Part shown: one piece after another, positions 23,667 through 27,253 of the stretch
Layout of the letters: each line of letters starts with the position of its first letter
Position numbering within the stretch: position 1 is the first letter of the stretch
Assembly: GCA_046728115.1 (NCBI GenBank)
Contig: JBKPDW010000090.1
Span: forward strand, 1 to 27,253
DNA: 27,253 bases
From: CAVSWN01 sp046728115
GTDB taxonomy: Bacteria > Acidobacteriota > Vicinamibacteria > Vicinamibacterales > CAVVIG01
Direction: 5' to 3'
The notes under the pieces: generated by a model
The model's database searches: none
Seen by the model: the letters and a program-made list of their open reading frames with translations, nothing else
What the model was told of the DNA's origin: nothing
Made by a program: the position numbers and the translations under genes

Positions 23667-23987
23667 ATGATCGCCCGCGTCTGGCACGGAGGAACGAAAC
23701 CAGAGCACGCCGATGCCTACGAATCACACTTGAAGCCGGAGCTTCTGCCTGGGCTGAGCCTGCAGAAAGGTTTTCGCGGCAGCTACCTGCTGCGCCGGGC
23801 GGTCGGCAATGAAGTCGAGTTCATCACCATCATTCTGTGGGATTCGCTCGACGACGTTCGCGCTATCGCGGGAGAGGACTATGAACACGCAGTGATCCCC
23901 GAAGATCGGCGACCACTCTTGACGCGCTATGACGCCAGGGCGGCGCATTATGAAGTCGTCTCGACGAGGGAGCCAGCGGCAAGGTAG
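23667..23987 (+). CDS. Antibiotic biosynthesis monooxygenase-like (dimeric alpha/beta barrel) protein
   Basis: 106 residues from ATG 23667, preceded by GGAGGGAG at 23654-23661; ATG 23652 would overlap that site. The sequence MIARVWHGGTKPEHADAYES, LLPGLSLQKGFRGSYLLRR, EVEFITIILWDSLDDVRAIA follows the ABM ferredoxin-like fold, which degrades haem, oxidises quinols or simply binds ligands. No clear cofactor residues. It stands alone, divergent from the MFS operon. Confidence 0.75.
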   Translation: MIARVWHGGTKPEHADAYESHLKPELLPGLSLQKGFRGSYLLRRAVGNEVEFITIILWDSLDDVRAIAGEDYEHAVIPEDRRPLLTRYDARAAHYEVVSTREPAAR

Positions 23988-23998
23988 CTCCAAAGAGC

Positions 23999-24242
23999 CT
24001 ATCGTTTGCCAACTGCTCGGTGAAGCGCCACAGACGACCGACCATCCTCCGCGCATACTCGCGCATCGATGTCCGTCTGGAGCGCCGCGACGTTGCAGTC
24101 GATGATGGGCACACCTTGTTCGGTCCAGAGAAGATTCGACGGCTTGATGTCGCGGTGGAAAACGCCGCTCGCGGGGGAGGCGCTCGAGACCCGTGGCGGT
24201 TTCATCCGCAACGCGCCCGAGCGTCTTCGACAGAGAGGGCAT
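23999..24242 (-). pseudogene. Serine/threonine protein kinase fragment, frameshifted
   Basis: On the minus strand SLSKTLGRVADETATGLERL (helix E region) changes frame near 24170 and continues GVFHRDIKPSNLLWTEQGVP, IIDCNVAA. That is the catalytic loop HRDIKPSN of a Hanks-type kinase and a degraded DFG-like segment. About 80 codons remain of a 270-codon domain; no ATP-binding lobe or activation segment follows. It is a relic. Confidence 0.65.
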
Positions 24243-24312
24243 GCCCTGTCAGGGTTCTAGATCGGTCCTGCCTACCGAGTCCATAGATCGCTGGTCCACC
24301 GTCGTCTCCTTG

Positions 24313-24621
24313 TCAATCGTTCGCGCTCAAAAGGTCGAACAGGCGGACACGCTCGAGAGTCTCGCGTACCCGTTTGGTTGCGTGTGCGATGCGCAAAGAC
24401 GCATTCATGGCGCAGGCGGCGTTGTATGCGCGGACCAGAACGCCAACGCCCGCGGCGTCGATGAGTGAAACGCTCGAGAGGTCCAGCACAATGCGGCGCT
24501 CACCACGCTGCAGAAGAACGCGAACTCTTGTTGCCAGCTCCTGGTTCACCGGCGCCAGGAGAGGGCCGTCGATGTACACAGCGCAGAATCTTTCCGAACA
24601 CGGCTCCGAGACCACGATCAT
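24313..24621 (-). CDS. STAS-domain protein (anti-anti-sigma type)
   Basis: 102 residues from ATG 24621, which has AGAGGAG correctly placed upstream. The fold is seen as FCAVYIDGPLLAPVNQELA, RRIVLDLSSVSLIDAAGVGV, LVRAYNAACAMNASLRIAHA, TLERVRLFDLL. STAS partner-switch proteins bind anti-sigma kinases and are controlled by phosphorylation of a Ser in the D-S-x-G loop; here the loop is DAAGVG, with no Ser at that position, so it may be non-phosphorylatable or use another residue. It is 35 bases downstream of a membrane protein and ECF sigma gene on the same strand and may be co-transcribed. Confidence 0.82.
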   Translation of the reverse strand: MIVVSEPCSERFCAVYIDGPLLAPVNQELATRVRVLLQRGERRIVLDLSSVSLIDAAGVGVLVRAYNAACAMNASLRIAHATKRVRETLERVRLFDLLSAND

Positions 24622-24655
24622 CGGATCTCCTCTCGGCGTGAATTGTGTTGAGGCT

Positions 24656-25009
24656 TCATCGAGTCCTGCTCTCAGGTCCTGCGGCATCGCTTCCGCGAGC
24701 TTGGGCGATCCCTCGGCGGAAACGCTCGCGTTCCTCAGGCGTCAACCTCGCCCAGCTGTCAGGCGTGCTGGTCCGTCCTGGCCCCGTAATCATCCCGAAA
24801 CCGCGAAGGCCCCCGAACAAGATCCAGCTCAATCCCATGAGACCGACCGCTTGCCAGAACCGAAGGGGATGCAAGCCGAACAGCTCTGGCATCAACCAGT
24901 TCCAGAGCTGCAGCACCGCCTGACCGAATCCCGCGATGGCAATCGTGATCAGCAGCGCGATCTCGAACGTCCTGGTAAGCAATCTCTCCGATCGTTGCCT
25001 GGTCATCAT
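24656..25009 (-). CDS. Small two-helix membrane protein partnered with an ECF sigma factor
   Basis: 117 residues (start ATG 25009 or 25006). Two hydrophobic segments (about 18-34 and 52-72) flank LQLWNWLMPELFGLHPLRFW; after the second helix comes ARLTPEERERFRRGIAQARG, a basic cytoplasmic tail. This layout (WNWLMP, FWQA-L, ILFGG, TPEERERF) is a recurring hypothetical protein encoded next to ECF sigma genes, where it could act as a membrane anti-sigma-like partner; that role is inferred. It starts 9 bases after the sigma gene. Confidence 0.78.
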   Translation of the reverse strand: MMTRQRSERLLTRTFEIALLITIAIAGFGQAVLQLWNWLMPELFGLHPLRFWQAVGLMGLSWILFGGLRGFGMITGPGRTSTPDSWARLTPEERERFRRGIAQARGSDAAGPESRTR

Positions 25010-25018
25010 GTCCTCCGC

Positions 25019-25600
25019 CTACTCATCGCGTAGTTCGTTGTAGATTGTCTGAAATCGCCGGCGCAGCCGTTTCACCGCTTCGTGCTTGCGTGATAGCAGG
25101 GCGTTCACGCTCGCACCCGTTTCCGCGGACAGCTCGCGAAAACTACGGCCCTCGAACTCGTGTGCCAGGAACACCGCTCGCTGATTCGGGGTCAGCTCGG
25201 CGAGCGCCTGTTCCAACTCCGCGACAAGCAGGCGCCGTGCGTACTCGGAATCCGGCCCCGCATCTGGGGACGGAAGGAGATTCTCGAGCCTCAGCGTCGA
25301 GCCGTCCTCTGCAGCACCAATGGTCTGGTCCAGCGAGACCGCCTTTTTTCTCCGGACGAGATCGATGATGCGGTTCCGCGCGACGCGGACCATCCAGGCA
25401 CCGGCCTCCTCGATCGGCTTCATCAGTCGATACGCGACGACCAGTTCGCAAAAGACATCCTGAAGGATGTCCTCCGCATCCAACCGGTCGGGCACGCGCC
25501 GGTGGATGAAACTCCAGAGCCGGCCTCGGACGCCTTCTATCGCGGATGCGATTGCGAGGTCCTGAGCCGCCGGTTCCTCCGGGCCGCGTTCGTTGGCCAT
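25019..25600 (-). CDS. ECF-type RNA polymerase sigma factor
   Basis: 193 residues from ATG 25600. Region 2 is clear (RLDAEDILQDVFCELVVAYR, WMVRVARNRIIDLVRRKK) and region 4 too (ELTPNQRAVFLAHEFEGRSF, ELSAETGASVNALLSRKHEA). It directs core RNA polymerase to a small regulon, usually including itself. An upstream ATG (25645) would add 15 residues; neither start has an ideal ribosome site. The downstream membrane protein is 9 bases away, and the STAS gene follows. Confidence 0.88.
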   Translation of the reverse strand: MANERGPEEPAAQDLAIASAIEGVRGRLWSFIHRRVPDRLDAEDILQDVFCELVVAYRLMKPIEEAGAWMVRVARNRIIDLVRRKKAVSLDQTIGAAEDGSTLRLENLLPSPDAGPDSEYARRLLVAELEQALAELTPNQRAVFLAHEFEGRSFRELSAETGASVNALLSRKHEAVKRLRRRFQTIYNELRDE

Positions 25601-25696
25601 CCTCGGTGTGGTACCTCTTTGACCCTGCGGCGATGGTGATCCCATTGCCCCGGACCTGCGACTCGCCAGCATGCACTCACAGTGACGGATGACGCG

Positions 25697-25732
25697 GGCC
25701 GATATTGTATGAGCCCCGAAAGAAGGAAAAAA
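25697..25732 (-). promoter_or_regulatory. Possible promoter of the sigma/membrane/STAS operon
   Basis: On the minus strand TACAAT (25709-25704) is a five-of-six match to a -10 box, about 100 bases before the sigma factor start. The expected -35 position, 17 bases further upstream, holds only a T-run, so strength and sigma class are uncertain. Confidence 0.3.
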
Positions 25733-25805
25733 CGCCATTACATCGGAGGTAATTGCTGCACTTCTCCTCCTCGTCGATCCTGTGGGCGAACATGATGGAG
25801 GCCTC

Positions 25806-26075
25806 ATGGAGAGACGAAGCGTGCCGAAGTCCGCCGTTGGAGTCGCGGGGGCGGCCCTTGTGGCCGGCACCTCCCGATCTGAAGCCAGCGGCTCTTGAAG
25901 GATTACCCGGAACTGGATGGAAGAGAACCGGCAACCGTTCTTCACGCTGGACACGTCACGGCGGATGCAGGAATGGGTGTGGGGCATGATGCTGCGCACG
26001 TCGATGAAGGCGCTTGTCGAATGCAACCCCAGTCTGACCTCCACGGATTTTCGCGCGGTTTTGCCGCGTCGCACG
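25806..26075 (+). pseudogene. Exported alpha/beta hydrolase remnant: signal peptide joined to a C-terminal piece
   Basis: ATG 25806, with GGAGG six bases upstream, opens a signal sequence of twin-arginine-like style (MERRSVPKSAVGVAGAALVA, then GTSRSEA) that stops after 30 codons. From about 25885 other frames give RLLKDYP and, after one extra A near 25908, DWMEENRQPFFTLDTSRRMQ, MMLRTSMKALVECNPSLTST and DFRAVLP. That is the cap and pre-acid region of alpha/beta hydrolases such as esterases or non-haem peroxidases. Some 100 residues with the nucleophile are missing between, and the acid and His after it. Confidence 0.6.
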
Positions 26076-26134
26076 ACTAATCTGAGGCCGTGGCTCGTCG
26101 TCCTTTGGCAGAGCTTCGCGCGACTGGAGGCACC

Positions 26135-26845
26135 TCAGCGCTCCGGGATCTCTGCATCGAGCCATCGGGCTGCAAATGCGCGAAGGGTACCCTCGGATTC
26201 CATCTCGTCAATCACGGCATCAATCGCATTCCGCAGCCCGTGGTTGCCTTTTCGAACCATGATTGCGTACCGAGCGTCCGAGCCGGGAACTACTCCGCAA
26301 GCGTGCAATCCAGGTACGACGGTTGAAAAGTACTGTGCGATTGGTGAGTCATCCACCACCGCGTCAATCTCGCCAGCCCTCAGCGCTGCATACAGCTCCT
26401 CGTTCGACTCAGATAGCCTCACTGAAGCCGCCGTGCCGTCCGAGTTCACATGGGCCTCCGCAGTTGTCCCGCGCCGTACGCCAACACGAGCGCCTCGCAG
26501 AGACACGCCGGATGACACATCGTCGGCACGACGAACGACCGCGAGGGCAAGCGCCAGATGAGGACGGCAGAAGTCGACCTCGCGTCGTCGGTCTTCCGTC
26601 ACCGTCGCCGCGCTGCAGATGATGTCTAGCACCCCTAAAGCAAGCTCGCGAATAAGGGCGCTCCACAACGCGCGGCGGTACCGCAGTTGAACACCGAGGC
26701 GGCGCGCTACGTCGCGAAGCAGGTCAACTTCGTATCCTCGAAAGTCACCTGTCTCAGGGCTGCCCATTTGCATCGGCGCGGGAGGTGCATAGTCCAGTCC
26801 GACAAGGAGCGTCGCTCCGCGATCCAGCGTCCCCACGATCGGCAT
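26135..26845 (-). CDS. Solute-binding protein family 3 (amino-acid-type), without a signal peptide
   Basis: 236 residues with the family pattern: GYEVDLLRDVARRLGVQLRY, LALGVLDIICSAATVTEDRR, the DFCRPHL hinge, GARVGVRRGTTAEAHV, ELYAALRAGEIDAVVDDSPI, and a final LRNAIDAVIDEMESEGTLRA helix. These usually bind polar amino acids in the periplasm for an ABC importer or are enzymes such as cyclohexadienyl dehydratase. Here the first strand begins at about residue 8 with no signal sequence or lipobox, and no permease or ATPase gene is next to it. Either the start is further upstream in a broken frame or it works in the cytoplasm. Confidence 0.8.
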   Translation of the reverse strand: MPIVGTLDRGATLLVGLDYAPPAPMQMGSPETGDFRGYEVDLLRDVARRLGVQLRYRRALWSALIRELALGVLDIICSAATVTEDRRREVDFCRPHLALALAVVRRADDVSSGVSLRGARVGVRRGTTAEAHVNSDGTAASVRLSESNEELYAALRAGEIDAVVDDSPIAQYFSTVVPGLHACGVVPGSDARYAIMVRKGNHGLRNAIDAVIDEMESEGTLRAFAARWLDAEIPER

Positions 26846-26896
26846 TCGCTCTCCGACGGCTCTCGATTTCGACCTTGCCGTGTTCGTGGCACGGGT

Positions 26897-27253
26897 TCAG
26901 GTGTCGAACAGGTAGCGCTGGATTGTCGGCCCAATCCAGCGCACTAGTGCAGCGCGACTGGTCCTCACCACCGGTGGTAGTTTGAGCACGTAGCGGCACA
27001 ACGCCACACCGAGCATTTGTGTGGCAATGAGGCCGGCGCGTACCTCCGCGCGCGCGCGCGATTCGCCGCTCAGTCTGGTCACGACGGACACGAGCTGCGT
27101 CGCGAAAATGCCGCGCAGGCGTGCTGCGGCCGGTTCATTGGTCACGCCAGTTCGCAGTAAAGCCATCAGCGTTTCGTCACCTTCCCAGCGACTGAAGAAG
27201 TGCTCTACCAGCGCGGCTCCAACCGCCGCCTTTGGCACGGCACTCAGGTCTGG
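26897..27253 (-). CDS. TetR-family regulator, C-terminal part (runs off the window)
   Basis: The open frame continues beyond the right edge; a GTG at 27238 is internal. The visible 118 residues are a TetR ligand-binding domain of the C-17 kind: VEHFFSRWEGDETLMALLRT, EPAAARLRGIFATQLVSVV, RAGLIATQMLGVALCRYVLK, LPPVVR, ending in IGPTIQRYLFDT. The DNA-binding N-terminus lies outside. It is on the same strand as the solute-binding protein, 51 bases before it, so it may control that gene. Confidence 0.82.
   Translation of the reverse strand, partial: PDLSAVPKAAVGAALVEHFFSRWEGDETLMALLRTGVTNEPAAARLRGIFATQLVSVVTRLSGESRARAEVRAGLIATQMLGVALCRYVLKLPPVVRTSRAALVRWIGPTIQRYLFDT

Noticed and set aside
1..27253. 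CRISPR array or large tandem repeat
   Set aside because: No regularly spaced repeats were found by eye; only short operator repeats occur.

Overview
The window looks like a piece of a GC-rich soil-type bacterial chromosome. The gene content (SRPBCC/DinB/TfoX cassettes, LytTR and ECF regulators, integrase-core transposases, a lipoprotein whose N-terminal domain I associate with Acidobacteriota) suggests Acidobacteriota, perhaps Vicinamibacteria. That placement is inference: there is no rRNA or marker gene here.

Layout. (a) 1-5700 is a decaying accessory stretch. It holds a tRNA-Asn 3' half, an intact NAD(P)-binding reductase, a DUF302 gene with one internal TAA, the tail of an alkaline-phosphatase-superfamily gene, an intact SpoIIE-type phosphatase, a polyphosphate kinase that has lost its middle, and an alpha/beta hydrolase split by an ORF-less group II intron lying antisense to it. 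(b) 5721-8225 is a + strand operon: ArsR regulator, two SRPBCC proteins, TfoX-N, DinB and a small membrane protein. It starts from a promoter with two operators that appears to give a leaderless transcript. (c) 8442-10818 holds an SRPBCC tail and two adjoining integrase-core transposases. (d) 11107-16027 holds a lipoprotein phosphoesterase, a receiver-less LytTR protein, and an arsR-aquaglyceroporin-phosphoesterase operon followed by tiny ORFs. (e) 16061-17450 holds methylglyoxal synthase with a small partner, and an ArsR/ECF-sigma deletion chimera that starts inside a palindromic operator. (f) 17486-23507 is a compact five-gene minus-strand operon: MFS transporter, FAD disulfide reductase, radical SAM enzyme of the MJ0619/tetraether-synthase type, Cys-rich methyltransferase, and a membrane-anchored redoxin. 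The redoxin has one in-frame TGA exactly where the first Cys of its CxxC should be, followed by a hairpin of bacterial SECIS geometry. (g) 23573-27253 holds gene remnants, a monooxygenase-like protein, an ECF sigma/membrane protein/STAS group, a solute-binding protein and a TetR regulator cut by the window end.

The most promising candidate for an undescribed system is (f): export, flavin redox, radical chemistry, methylation and a likely selenoprotein redoxin encoded together. A second theme is gene decay by internal deletion (ppk, ArsR/ECF, hydrolase at 25806) and by one-base indels. Several indels lie in short homopolymers, so sequencing or assembly error must be excluded before calling those genes dead.
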